Assembly: GCA_016704465.1 (NCBI GenBank)
Contig: JADJAD010000001.1
Location: 682,001 to 746,000 of the forward strand
Source of the DNA: Gemmatimonadota bacterium
GTDB taxonomy: Bacteria > Gemmatimonadota > Gemmatimonadetes > Gemmatimonadales > Gemmatimonadaceae
DNA: 64,000 nucleotides
Reading direction: 5' to 3'
The position numbers and the translations under genes were made by a program. The notes below the pieces were generated by a model. That model was not told where the DNA came from and searched no databases. It saw only the letters and a list, made by a program, of their open reading frames with translations. Below are positions 21,101 through 27,352 of this stretch, in pieces. Numbering within the stretch: position 1 is the stretch's first letter; each line of letters starts with the position of its first letter.

Positions 21101-21531
21101 AGGTCAGCGAGGCGCTGTTCAGCGGGGGATCGTCCCCGCGCGTCCGCTTCCTTGCCAAGGGCGAGGTGTCGAACGAGAGCCCGGTCATCGCGCTGGTGCA
21201 TGGGACGCAGCTGGCGCGCTTCACTGTCAACACTCCGCAGGCGGAGTTCATTTGGCCGTCCACGACCGGACGCGAAGCGCGACTGCGAGCGCAGTTCGAC
21301 GGGGGCCCGGAGCAGGACGTGGTCCGGGAGACCGGCGAGTGGGCGATTTTCCGGCTCATCGCGCGTGCTGCCAAGGCCGAGGGGTCTGGTGGGTCGCTGC
21401 GCGCGGAGTGGAACACGACGGGTCAGGGGGCACGCCCTGTAGCTGTGCAGTTCACGATCGAGTCAGGAGCTCCGGTATTCCAGCGCGGCTGGCTCGGCGG
21501 GATGTCGTGTACGTCTCAGATCACGCAGTAG
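15148..21531 (+). CDS. giant membrane protein: CoxE-like N-terminus, PEGA repeats, WD40, degenerate vWA, TssM/IcmF-like C-terminus
   Basis: A protein of 2127 residues. ATG 15148 overlaps the MoxR gene end; the frame is open further upstream but overlaps MoxR coding sequence. Residues 1-105 resemble the helical N-terminus of MoxR-linked CoxE/vWA proteins (RMLGPLVSSNARQQDEF). TM1 is about 134-152. Residues 157-467 are four PEGA-type beta repeats (for example SVPPGATVLLDGARVGVTPL). Residues 470-870 are propeller-like, with WD40 blades ending VNTIAFSPDGRHVATGGGD and VEGVAFSPDGRTLAVVG. TM2 is about 878-900. Residues about 970-1115 look like a vWA domain whose MIDAS is degenerate (HYLALVDRTTLG, Asp990). 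TM3 is about 1386-1406. The rest matches the TssM/IcmF periplasmic part: GAFTSEGW (1646), WVVGD (1669), YIEMWRAFVRMI, SPLLGVLSMVS, FIWPSTTGREARLR and GEWAIFRLIARA. It may couple envelope state to MoxR and the peptidase. Confidence 0.85.
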   Translation: MGGAALTAATFVDPEALVDFFDALRVAGYGISTDQYIAAQDLVLALAAHGAGAGDAERLKRMLGPLVSSNARQQDEFGEHFDRWARRLLPARDGESHGTLPSPEPLDPPTGDDRFTQELEAIARRSRWFRWRLRPLAVALAVALGGLYVWLRPTEGTILVHSSPDRAVVRCVARIGVSGTASGTGTNADTLPCVSGDSSITVAPGDSLGVTPLELRWPAGDYTLALSSEGYRDAIVQVLVSPRDTSEVDVSLARLGTGQLRIRTRPGAAFVLIDTQSTFVVRTPSAAGEWFVRDAVIEGAHQVRLRLPEHRLIDTTLFVIPEDTASLDVSLARVTYARLRVGSVPPGATVLLDGARVGVTPLDTELEEGPHVVRLQLAGYRDTTLSLAEVGSATVVLQPLVALRVTSEPPGATVSVDGVEIGTTPVTAHVTTDSHDVRVAIDAYETFTTRTRIDSADSLRVLLDPIRRVMRRAAFLADGRLIVGSPEGRIQLAEGGRRGAPLVDYAPGPESRVLSQDTAYSADSSIVALPGPENSVILRGVNSSSVNTLRPHDEHVERVGPVFSKESVATEEAHVSSVALTSTGDVLAAGDALGRLRLWSTVPQPEHTIELGVDTTGGWRALARRFGLGAAAPTSADDVAIAGDVLATWGAANGARLWSIRSGAPINVVRPGGATDSPVALDSGGTRVVPSDAPLADSLLHWLDSLSVALRRASAAGATATPQLSSDGRWRLTTRADSVTVQSTDSGARRVVLPHDDAVTFAEVSANGAHVVTRSGNTIRIWNVNGVTELADLAAHRREVNTIAFSPDGRHVATGGGDSLAILWDARTRESIDAVRHPEEVEGVAFSPDGRTLAVVGPDSIQYLTTPDPRWSAVAAFLAANWSIVLALAVLFLSWLAYRLYLRRRAMAFVRRQSGEPPHLDRVVLKGARTELFPRVRALRLSTRLRRRHRQPSDELDVIGTVHATLRQGGVFTPAFRQLQVTPHYLALVDRTTLGDQQAALIDDLLDTLRNDEVLITRYYFDGDPRVCFPADRRDKPVSLSILTQRYPMHRLLLFGEARRFFHPVTGEREGWTDDLKHWSSRVLLTPEVRDGWGWSEAAVAREFPVHHASALGVAEFALGVTAGTVGLGVGESDPGAPGGAYPRLLQQRPARWIERSSPPEEDVVEMLGQLEPYLGPEGMSWLAACAVYPALSWRLTLNLGHALTAERGESELRADELMRLARLPWFRHATIPDWMRLRLLDHLTPAQERSVRRTLEGLLLTALQGDEQSFDLEVASRHATTVHSLTGPILRLMRRSAPPSAPIRDYVFAEFMSGWRRQRLVVLVKGMLPAFGGRVRGGVARDAGAVAGPRTSSAVDATLGEFARVARSFAAIVRLWRAQGALGRATIWAGFATLLFVAGSLGRSWQQNQALTGRVDDLSRQVRALPDLAAPPGTISFPSIAAVGALESLRSMLDTLQHYSTPGVPARLGWGRWRVEELLSDGRGAWLEGYMRQLHTPTFSALEDSLHSLPAAPGPTDEYATSYNLLKAYLIMTSESARSTPEFLAPVLMKSWPRGQDVDSDLAELARRQFEYYAERLASENPFPQEADAALVARTRAFLGQFSGAESIYQQLMARVDAAVPAAKTSDVAPAAPGIVAAHGEMSGAFTSEGWAFVQRAFESADFSGEQWVVGDQLAASTLGMNVVVAQLRARYRSEYIEMWRAFVRMITVTRPAGVQDAARMVGVIGGAQSPLLGVLSMVSRNTSVDSSVGVVFQPVHVVVSPDARRTYVNADNQAYLQGLEAVQRALVEISSLPPATDTASVMALVQRAQDALGQTAAARQAARRLAQKFAVDASAVQLGGAVAALLEAPIDGAEKVLRGLQVTVVPWPIERGGMLTAAAPDAASPAAVAGGKLTAMLVDRGRAICSAMTAMLAKFPFNPAATEDATVAEVAGLLAPGTGQLPAFQQGPFAGLLEKQGGRWVGNTAGPVALSPSFVAFFNKAMQVSEALFSGGSSPRVRFLAKGEVSNESPVIALVHGTQLARFTVNTPQAEFIWPSTTGREARLRAQFDGGPEQDVVRETGEWAIFRLIARAAKAEGSGGSLRAEWNTTGQGARPVAVQFTIESGAPVFQRGWLGGMSCTSQITQ
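19157..19165 (+). repeat. tract of nine G inside the giant gene
   Basis: Nine consecutive G, with a run of six G shortly before (19144-19149). It lies in the linker between the vWA-like region and TM3, encoding the Gly-rich stretch GRVRGGVARD. The frame is continuous as given. A one-base change here would detach the TM3-TssM portion. Confidence 0.8.
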
Positions 21532-21968
21532 GGGAGCGCGGAGCTGGGGGCTCGTGCGACCTCCGTAATGGGAAGGCCTCTGACTCATCCCCCAAGCGCC
21601 CGCCCGCGCAGCTGACCGACGACTCCAGCCGCAGCACCTGCGCGGTCGGGGATGTTGCGGAGTTATCGCGCCACGCTGGTCGGCACCGCCGCGCCGTTCA
21701 GGCGTGGCGATTGGGCGCGTTAGGCAGCTGTTGTTGCCTTGCCCATCGCGCGCGATCCCACCTCCGCCCTCTCCTCAATCCGCACCGCCCGTTCACACCC
21801 TACCTCGGTCGTCCAGTCCCCGCCCTCAATACCCATCCCGAGCGGACTCACCACACCGCCTCACCCAGCGCCAGCCCACCACATTTCGGTTCCGTCGGTC
21901 TCCCCTCGCCTCGCGTACCCCGCACCCCCGCTCTAGCTCACCCCCCGTCCGGCGCCTAAGCTAGTCGG
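21532..21968. other. 437-bp intergenic region with a strongly C/T-rich, G-poor segment
   Basis: This lies between the giant gene and the kinase gene. From about 21750 to 21955 the plus strand is dominated by C, T and A with very few G, unlike all surrounding DNA. No reading frame, hairpin or clear -10/-35 pair is evident. It must hold the kinase promoter if the kinase is not read from the upstream operon. Confidence 0.5.
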
Positions 21969-24956
21969 GTGAGCACGCCGGACTCTTCCGACAAGCACCG
22001 TCCCGCCCGCGCCATCACTCTCTCGAGCGTGCTGGCCGACCGCTATCGCATCGACCGCGAGATCGGACAGGGAGGGATGGCCACGGTCTACCTCGCACAC
22101 GACCTGCGCCACGCGCGCACGGTCGCGCTCAAGGTGCCGCTCCCCGAGCTGGTCCTGCACCTCGGCGCCGATCGGTTTACGCGCGAGATCGGGATCACCA
22201 CACAGCTGCAACACCCCAACATCGTCCCGGTCTACGACTCCGGTGCGGTCGATGGGGTCCCGTTCTACGTCATGCCCTTCGTGGACGGCGAGACGCTGGA
22301 GCAGCGTCTCACGCGCGATGGACCGCTCCCGGTCCCCGCGGCGGTGGAGATCGCCGCCGAGATTGCCGACGGCCTGGCGTACGCGCACCGGCTCGGCTTC
22401 ATCCACCGCGACGTGAAGCCCGGCAACATCCTGCTATCCAACGGGCACGCCCTGCTCGCCGACTTCGGGATCGCCCGCGCGATCGAAAGCGCCGACGCAC
22501 GCAAATTGACCGAGTCCGGCTTCGCGGTCGGCACCGCGTTCTACATGAGCCCAGAACAAGCCTCCGCCAGCACGGAAGTGGACGGGCGCAGCGACGTGTA
22601 CAGCCTGGCCTGCGTGCTCTACGAGATGCTCGCCGGGGGCCCGCCGTTCGGCGGCGCCAGCGCCCGCTCGGTGATCGCACGTCACATGATCGATCCGGTG
22701 CCGAGCCTGCGAACCGTGCGCCCCACGGTCTCAGCGCGCCTGGAGCAGGTCCTCATCACCGCGCTGCACAAGCTCCCCGCCGACCGCTTCGCCGACGCCG
22801 CAGAGTTTCGCACAGCGCTGCGCGAATCGATGCGCACCGGCGAGGGCTCGGGTGATTGGAACGTCGCGCCGGGCGCCGACGGCGACGCTTACAACCGCGA
22901 CGTGACAACGTCGACGCCGCGCGCACGGGCGCACAGGAATACCCCCACGACCCCGCACCGCAACCGCGTTGCGTTAGGCGCCTCGCTAGCTGCCGTAGCG
23001 CTGCTCGCCGTCTCCGTCGTGACGTGGCGCGCACGCGCGCCCGATGCGGACGCACTCGACGAGAACCGCATCATGGTCTATCCGTTCGTCGTCGCCGATG
23101 GCTTCACCGGGTCGCGCACCGTTGGAGAAGACGTCGCGACGCTGGTGGGGAACGCCCTCGACGGCGCCGGCCCGCTGCGCTGGCTCGACGGGTGGACGCT
23201 GCTCGACGCCGCCCGTCGCGACGACATTCGCACGCTGTCGCTCGACGAGGCACGGGCGCTGGCCCGCGACAAGCGCTGCGCCACGTTCATCACCGGGCGC
23301 GTCGTGATGCTCGGCGATTCGGTGCGGGCCTTCCTCACGCTGCACGACGTTGCCGGTGACTCGGTCCTCGCCCAGGGTGAGGCATCCGGCGGCATCGCCG
23401 ATCCGTGGCGATCGGGACTCAACGCGGTCACGCGCGTCCTCCCAGCTCTGATTCCCGGGGGGGCGGCCGCGGTGACACAGGAGTGGATGAACCGCGATCC
23501 CGCGGCGATCGCCAACTTCCTGCTGGGTGAATCGGCCTTCCGTCGCATTCATCTCGCCGAGGCGCTCGAGCACTACCGCGCCGCGGTGGCGCGCGACTCG
23601 ACGTTTGTCATGGCGGCGCTGCGTGGGGCGCAAGCGGCGAGCTGGAATCATCGGCGTTCCGAGGCGGCAGCCCTGATCGAGGTCGCGTTGCGGCATTCGC
23701 TGGCGCCGCGCTACGACTTCGTTTGCGCGCGGCTACCTCGCGTACCTCGGCAGGTGGGCCGACTCTGCCGCGACGCTCTGCTGCGCGCGGCGATCGCCGA
23801 CGATCCCGAGATGGCCGTCGCGTGGATGCAACTCGGCGAGGTGTACTCGCACCTGCTCCCGCTGACCGGGAATCCCGACTCGCTCGCCGACCTCGCCTTC
23901 CTTGAGGCGCGCCGACTCGACTCGGCGGCCGCGAACGTGCTGCTGCATCCCATCGAGATCCGACTGCGCCGTGGCGACCTGGCTGCCGCCGAGCCGCTCC
24001 TGCGGCGATTTCGGGCCGACCAGCCCGACTCGGTGCTCGACGCGAAACTGGAACTGAGCCTTCGTTGCGTGCGCGACGGGAGCGCCCGCGTCGATTGGCG
24101 AGCAGCCGCCGCGTCGAGTCCCAACCCGGTGCTGTTCGCGGCGAGTGCGATGGGTGGCGAAGGGACACGCTTCGGCTGCGCGCCATCTGCCTTCGCCGCC
24201 GTGCTGGCGGTCGACACCGCCAACACCGACGCTGCCGACGGGCGGCGGTGGGTCGCCTTCCTCGGCTTGCACTTGTCGCTCGTCTCGCGAGGGCGCTACG
24301 ACGACGCGGTGGCGCTCGTCGATTCGACCATGCAACGCTGGGGATTCGGTTCGACCGTCTTCCTGCTCGACAGTCCGCTTATCCCCGCGCTTGCCGATCG
24401 TGCGCGCCTCGTCGCGCAGGAGGACGAACGCCGATTCGGGGCGAACTACCAAAGCTGTCCTTTCTCGCGGCGTCTCTGGCAGCTCGGGCTGCTGGAAGCG
24501 CGTACGGGTCGCGTAGCGGTCGCGTCTGCCGTCGCCGGCGAGCTTCGGCGGCGCGCCGACTCCAGCGGGTCGCGCTACGAGGCGGGACTCGCGCGCTCGG
24601 TCAACGCCTTCGTGATACTGGCGACGGGCGACACGACGCGCGCGTTGTCGGAGCTGTCGGCGCTGGTGCAGAGCGCCGATGTCGGCGACTCGCTGATGTG
24701 GGACGAGGCGGAGCCGCGAAGCGCCGAGCGACTCGAACTGGCGACGCTCCTGCTCGCCCGCGGAGATGCGCAGCGGGCGCACGACGTGGCGAGCGTCTTC
24801 GACTCGTCACGGCCACTGATGCACATCCTGTATCTCCCGGCCAGCCTCGAGCTGCGCATGCGTGCCGCGACGCTACTTGGCAATTCCGACGCGGTGCAAC
24901 ATTATCGTTCGCGCCTGGCCGCACTTCGCGGCTCGGGGTCACTTCCGGGGGGCTAG
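21969..24956 (+). CDS. membrane Ser/Thr protein kinase with TPR-like ectodomain
   Basis: A 995-residue protein with a GTG start. The kinase domain is residues 27-290: Gly loop GQGGMATVY (33-41), Lys55, Glu73, catalytic loop HRDVKPGN (146-153), DFG (165-167) and MSPEQ in place of APE. All catalytic residues are present, so it should be active. One membrane helix is at about 333-353. The outside part begins with a TolB/FlgO-like segment (NRIMVYPFVVADG) and continues with TPR-like helical repeats to the end, the architecture usual for Gemmatimonadota kinases. Residues around 585-605 (DNA about 23719-23785) read poorly. In another frame they give FARGYLAYLGRWADSAATL, the expected TPR text, so a compensating pair of indels is likely. 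It may phosphorylate island proteins, but this is inference. Confidence 0.9.
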   Translation: MSTPDSSDKHRPARAITLSSVLADRYRIDREIGQGGMATVYLAHDLRHARTVALKVPLPELVLHLGADRFTREIGITTQLQHPNIVPVYDSGAVDGVPFYVMPFVDGETLEQRLTRDGPLPVPAAVEIAAEIADGLAYAHRLGFIHRDVKPGNILLSNGHALLADFGIARAIESADARKLTESGFAVGTAFYMSPEQASASTEVDGRSDVYSLACVLYEMLAGGPPFGGASARSVIARHMIDPVPSLRTVRPTVSARLEQVLITALHKLPADRFADAAEFRTALRESMRTGEGSGDWNVAPGADGDAYNRDVTTSTPRARAHRNTPTTPHRNRVALGASLAAVALLAVSVVTWRARAPDADALDENRIMVYPFVVADGFTGSRTVGEDVATLVGNALDGAGPLRWLDGWTLLDAARRDDIRTLSLDEARALARDKRCATFITGRVVMLGDSVRAFLTLHDVAGDSVLAQGEASGGIADPWRSGLNAVTRVLPALIPGGAAAVTQEWMNRDPAAIANFLLGESAFRRIHLAEALEHYRAAVARDSTFVMAALRGAQAASWNHRRSEAAALIEVALRHSLAPRYDFVCARLPRVPRQVGRLCRDALLRAAIADDPEMAVAWMQLGEVYSHLLPLTGNPDSLADLAFLEARRLDSAAANVLLHPIEIRLRRGDLAAAEPLLRRFRADQPDSVLDAKLELSLRCVRDGSARVDWRAAAASSPNPVLFAASAMGGEGTRFGCAPSAFAAVLAVDTANTDAADGRRWVAFLGLHLSLVSRGRYDDAVALVDSTMQRWGFGSTVFLLDSPLIPALADRARLVAQEDERRFGANYQSCPFSRRLWQLGLLEARTGRVAVASAVAGELRRRADSSGSRYEAGLARSVNAFVILATGDTTRALSELSALVQSADVGDSLMWDEAEPRSAERLELATLLLARGDAQRAHDVASVFDSSRPLMHILYLPASLELRMRAATLLGNSDAVQHYRSRLAALRGSGSLPGG

Positions 24957-24982
24957 ACTCCTTTCCTCGTTTGGAGCACAGC

Positions 24983-25348
24983 ATGGCGACCGGCAAGAAG
25001 CGCGCGGCCAAGAAGGCAGCGAAGAAGGCAGTCAAGAAAGCGCCCAAGAAAGCGCCCAAGAAAGCGCCCAAGAAAGCGCCCAAGAAGGCGCCCACGAAAG
25101 CTTCAAGAACCGCGACGACGAAGACAACCAAACGCGCCGTCAAGAAGCTGGCGCCGAAAGCGGGTGCCGCGCGTACGTCACCGAAGCGCGGACGCGAGGG
25201 AGAGATCGCGCCCACGTCATCTAGCAAGGGTCGCGAAGGCGAGATTGCCCCGAAGTCGTCCAGCAAGGGACGCGAAGGCGAGATTGCCCCCAAGTCGAGC
25301 AGCAAGGGGAGAGGCGGCGGGCCCCGCGCCACACCCAAAGCGTCGTAG
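24983..25348 (+). CDS. histone H1-like Lys/Ala/Pro-rich basic protein with tandem repeats
   Basis: A 121-residue protein at ATG 24983, 26 bases after the kinase stop, with GGAG upstream as ribosome binding site. Residues 1-60 are almost only Lys, Ala, Pro and Arg with a PKKA repeat. This resembles eukaryotic H1 tails and bacterial H1-like or AlgP-type proteins that bind DNA through charge. Residues 70-108 are three 13-residue repeats GREGEIAPxSSSK. No globular domain is predicted. It probably binds nucleic acid or another acidic partner. Its place between a kinase and two caspase-like peptidases makes it a candidate substrate of both, because Ser/Thr and Lys/Arg residues are abundant. That is inference. 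Confidence 0.75.
   Translation: MATGKKRAAKKAAKKAVKKAPKKAPKKAPKKAPKKAPTKASRTATTKTTKRAVKKLAPKAGAARTSPKRGREGEIAPTSSSKGREGEIAPKSSSKGREGEIAPKSSSKGRGGGPRATPKAS
25034..25093 (+). repeat. five 12-bp units encoding the KKAP/PKKA repeat
   Basis: The unit AAGAAAGCGCCC occurs four times in succession, followed by one copy with a single G change. It encodes the repeated Lys-Lys-Ala-Pro of the H1-like protein. Copy number is expected to vary by slippage. Confidence 0.85.
25190..25306 (+). repeat. three 39-bp tandem repeats encoding GREGEIAPxSSSK
   Basis: The units are 25190-25228, 25229-25267 and 25268-25306. The last two differ at few positions, while the first differs at several third positions and one codon (Thr for Lys). 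The repeats keep the frame of the H1-like gene. Confidence 0.85.
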
Positions 25349-25429
25349 AATACTCGGCCCGAACGCGACGGTTCACGTCCCAACCAGCACCGGCGCCGCA
25401 GCGCGCGATTCTCACGCCACGATCGCCAG

Positions 25430-27346
25430 ATGACTCGCCCGATCGACCACCGCGTCCGGCGCGCGCTCATCATCGGCGTCGATACCTACACCAACCGTCC
25501 GCTGGACGGCTGTGTCGCCGATGCCCGGTTGATGGAGCAGCTCCTGCGGGACCGCTTCGGCTTCCGGCCGCAGGACGTGCGAATGCTGATCAACGGAGCG
25601 GCCACGCGCGCCGGGGTGCTCTCCGCCCTCGACGCGCTGGTTGACCTGACGGCGGAGAACGACGTCGCCTTCGTCTTCTACGCGGGGCACGGCTCAATGA
25701 TGCAGGATGCTGACGGCGATGAGATGAGCGGCTTCGACAGCACGCTCATGGTGAGCGACTCGCCTCGGGAGGACATCGCCGACGATGAGCTGCACGCACG
25801 ACTCATCGCACTCGGCGAGAAGACTCCCTTCACCACGCTCATCTTCGACGCCTGCCACTCGGGGACGATGAGCCGCGATGCGGACGGGCCGACTGGGCGA
25901 TTCTACCCTCCCGCGCGACGGCAGGGGGGCGCGGCGGACGGGGCGCGCGACAAGCGCGTGAAGCGCACGCCGTCGTCAGCAGCAACCACCACGATCGCAG
26001 GCGATCGCTACGTGATGATCGCCGCCTGCCGCGACGACGAGATCGCCAACGAGGACATCGTCGCCGGCGATCCAGACGTGCATCACGGCGCGCTGACCGC
26101 TGCCCTCGCGCGCGAGCTTCAGCGCGCGCGTTCCGGCGAGACCTGGCGCGACGTCTTCGGACGCGCGGCGCGTGCCGTCACGGCGGCCAACCCGACACAA
26201 CATCCGCAGCTCGAGGGCGACGCCGACCGCGAGATCTTCGGGCTGCGCGAGTTTCCGCCGATCGCCACCGTGCAGGTCACGGACCGCAGCGCCGACACGG
26301 TCGTCCTCTCCACCGGCAGCGCGCTCGGCGCCACGCTCGGCTCGACCTACGCCGTCCATCCCGAGGGGACGAAGCTCGATGACGAGCGTGCGTCGATCGG
26401 ACGGGTCGAACTCATCGTCGTGAAGGGGACATCCTCGCGCGCCCGCATCGTCGAGGAGCGCACGCCGGGGGCCATCGCAGCAGGGGCGCTGGCGCTCGAG
26501 GCGAGCCACGTCTACGACGATGCGCCGCTCACTGTGCACCTGACGGCGGTCGGAGGGAGCGAGCAGGAGATCGACGAGCTGCGTGAGGCGATGCAGGCGA
26601 TCGCGGTGCTCGAGGAAGTGTCGTCGCCTCGTCGCGCGGCGCTCCGCGTCCTGCGGCTGGCCCCCCGGAATGCGATTCGCAAGGCCGATCCACTCCCGTC
26701 GCTGGGCATTTTTGCCACCTCGCGCTGGGCGATCATCGATCGTGGTGGGCGGTTGGTCGCACCGCCCGACCCCTCGACAACCACGGCGCAGGTGCTTGAG
26801 GCGCTTGTGCGCCGGGCGAGCTACCTGGCGGCGTTGGCGCTCGACAACGCCGACACGAGGAGCCGAATGCGCGGCATGGTGACACTCGAGGTGCTGCGGC
26901 GCGGCGCCAACGATGCGTGGGAGGTCGCGACGCCGAACGGCGACGCCGACCTGCCGTTCTTCGACTCGGGCGACCCGATCGCATTCCGCGTCCGCAGCAC
27001 GCTCGACGAGCCAGTCTTCGTGACGCTGGCAAACTTCGATCCACTGGGGGCGATCGGCTTCCTGACAACGGGAAGCGGCAACATGCTCGCCGCGGGGAAG
27101 ACGTTCGAGATCGGAACCGGCGCACGCCTCAAGCGCATAAGGTGGGACGGCCACGATGCGGTGGAATCGTTCAAGCTGTTCGCCACCAGGCGCCAGGTCG
27201 ACTTCTCGTTCCTGAATCGCGATGACGGTGGTGCACGGACGGTCGAGGACGTCGCACCGCTCAGCGACGACGACTGGTGCGTGGACTTGCGTCAGGTGGT
27301 GGTCCGACATCTCGGCGGCACGGCAGGTAAATCACCAGCGGAGTGA
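25430..27346 (+). CDS. caspase-fold (C14, metacaspase-like) peptidase with C-terminal DUF4384-like domain
   Basis: A 638-residue protein. The caspase domain spans residues about 10-275: VRRALIIGVDTY at the first strand, catalytic His87 in YAGHGS and Cys142 in FDACHSGT. Between them lies the activation-loop-like acidic segment SDSPREDIADDEL. After the domain come beta-rich segments of unknown type. Then residues about 510-600 resemble DUF4384 (PIAFRVRSTLDEPVFVTLAN, FKLFATRRQVDF), a module often attached to bacterial caspases. No signal peptide is visible, so the protein is probably cytoplasmic. It ends 6 bases before the next caspase gene, so both are one transcription unit. Bacterial metacaspase-like enzymes of this type usually cut after Arg or Lys; the specificity here is inference. 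Confidence 0.88.
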   Translation: MTRPIDHRVRRALIIGVDTYTNRPLDGCVADARLMEQLLRDRFGFRPQDVRMLINGAATRAGVLSALDALVDLTAENDVAFVFYAGHGSMMQDADGDEMSGFDSTLMVSDSPREDIADDELHARLIALGEKTPFTTLIFDACHSGTMSRDADGPTGRFYPPARRQGGAADGARDKRVKRTPSSAATTTIAGDRYVMIAACRDDEIANEDIVAGDPDVHHGALTAALARELQRARSGETWRDVFGRAARAVTAANPTQHPQLEGDADREIFGLREFPPIATVQVTDRSADTVVLSTGSALGATLGSTYAVHPEGTKLDDERASIGRVELIVVKGTSSRARIVEERTPGAIAAGALALEASHVYDDAPLTVHLTAVGGSEQEIDELREAMQAIAVLEEVSSPRRAALRVLRLAPRNAIRKADPLPSLGIFATSRWAIIDRGGRLVAPPDPSTTTAQVLEALVRRASYLAALALDNADTRSRMRGMVTLEVLRRGANDAWEVATPNGDADLPFFDSGDPIAFRVRSTLDEPVFVTLANFDPLGAIGFLTTGSGNMLAAGKTFEIGTGARLKRIRWDGHDAVESFKLFATRRQVDFSFLNRDDGGARTVEDVAPLSDDDWCVDLRQVVVRHLGGTAGKSPAE

Positions 27347-27352
27347 CGTGGC

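Noticed and set aside
15148..21531. A true type VI secretion locus
   Set aside because: Only the TssM-like part is present, fused to other domains; no sheath, tube, baseplate, spike or TssJ/TssL gene is in the window.
24065..24982. Upstream extension of the H1-like frame to more than 400 codons
   Set aside because: The extension lies inside the kinase gene in another frame and is Arg-rich noise; ATG 24983 has a ribosome binding site.
25034..25306. Short tandem repeats as a possible CRISPR array
   Set aside because: The units are contiguous without spacers and are translated in frame as a repeat protein.
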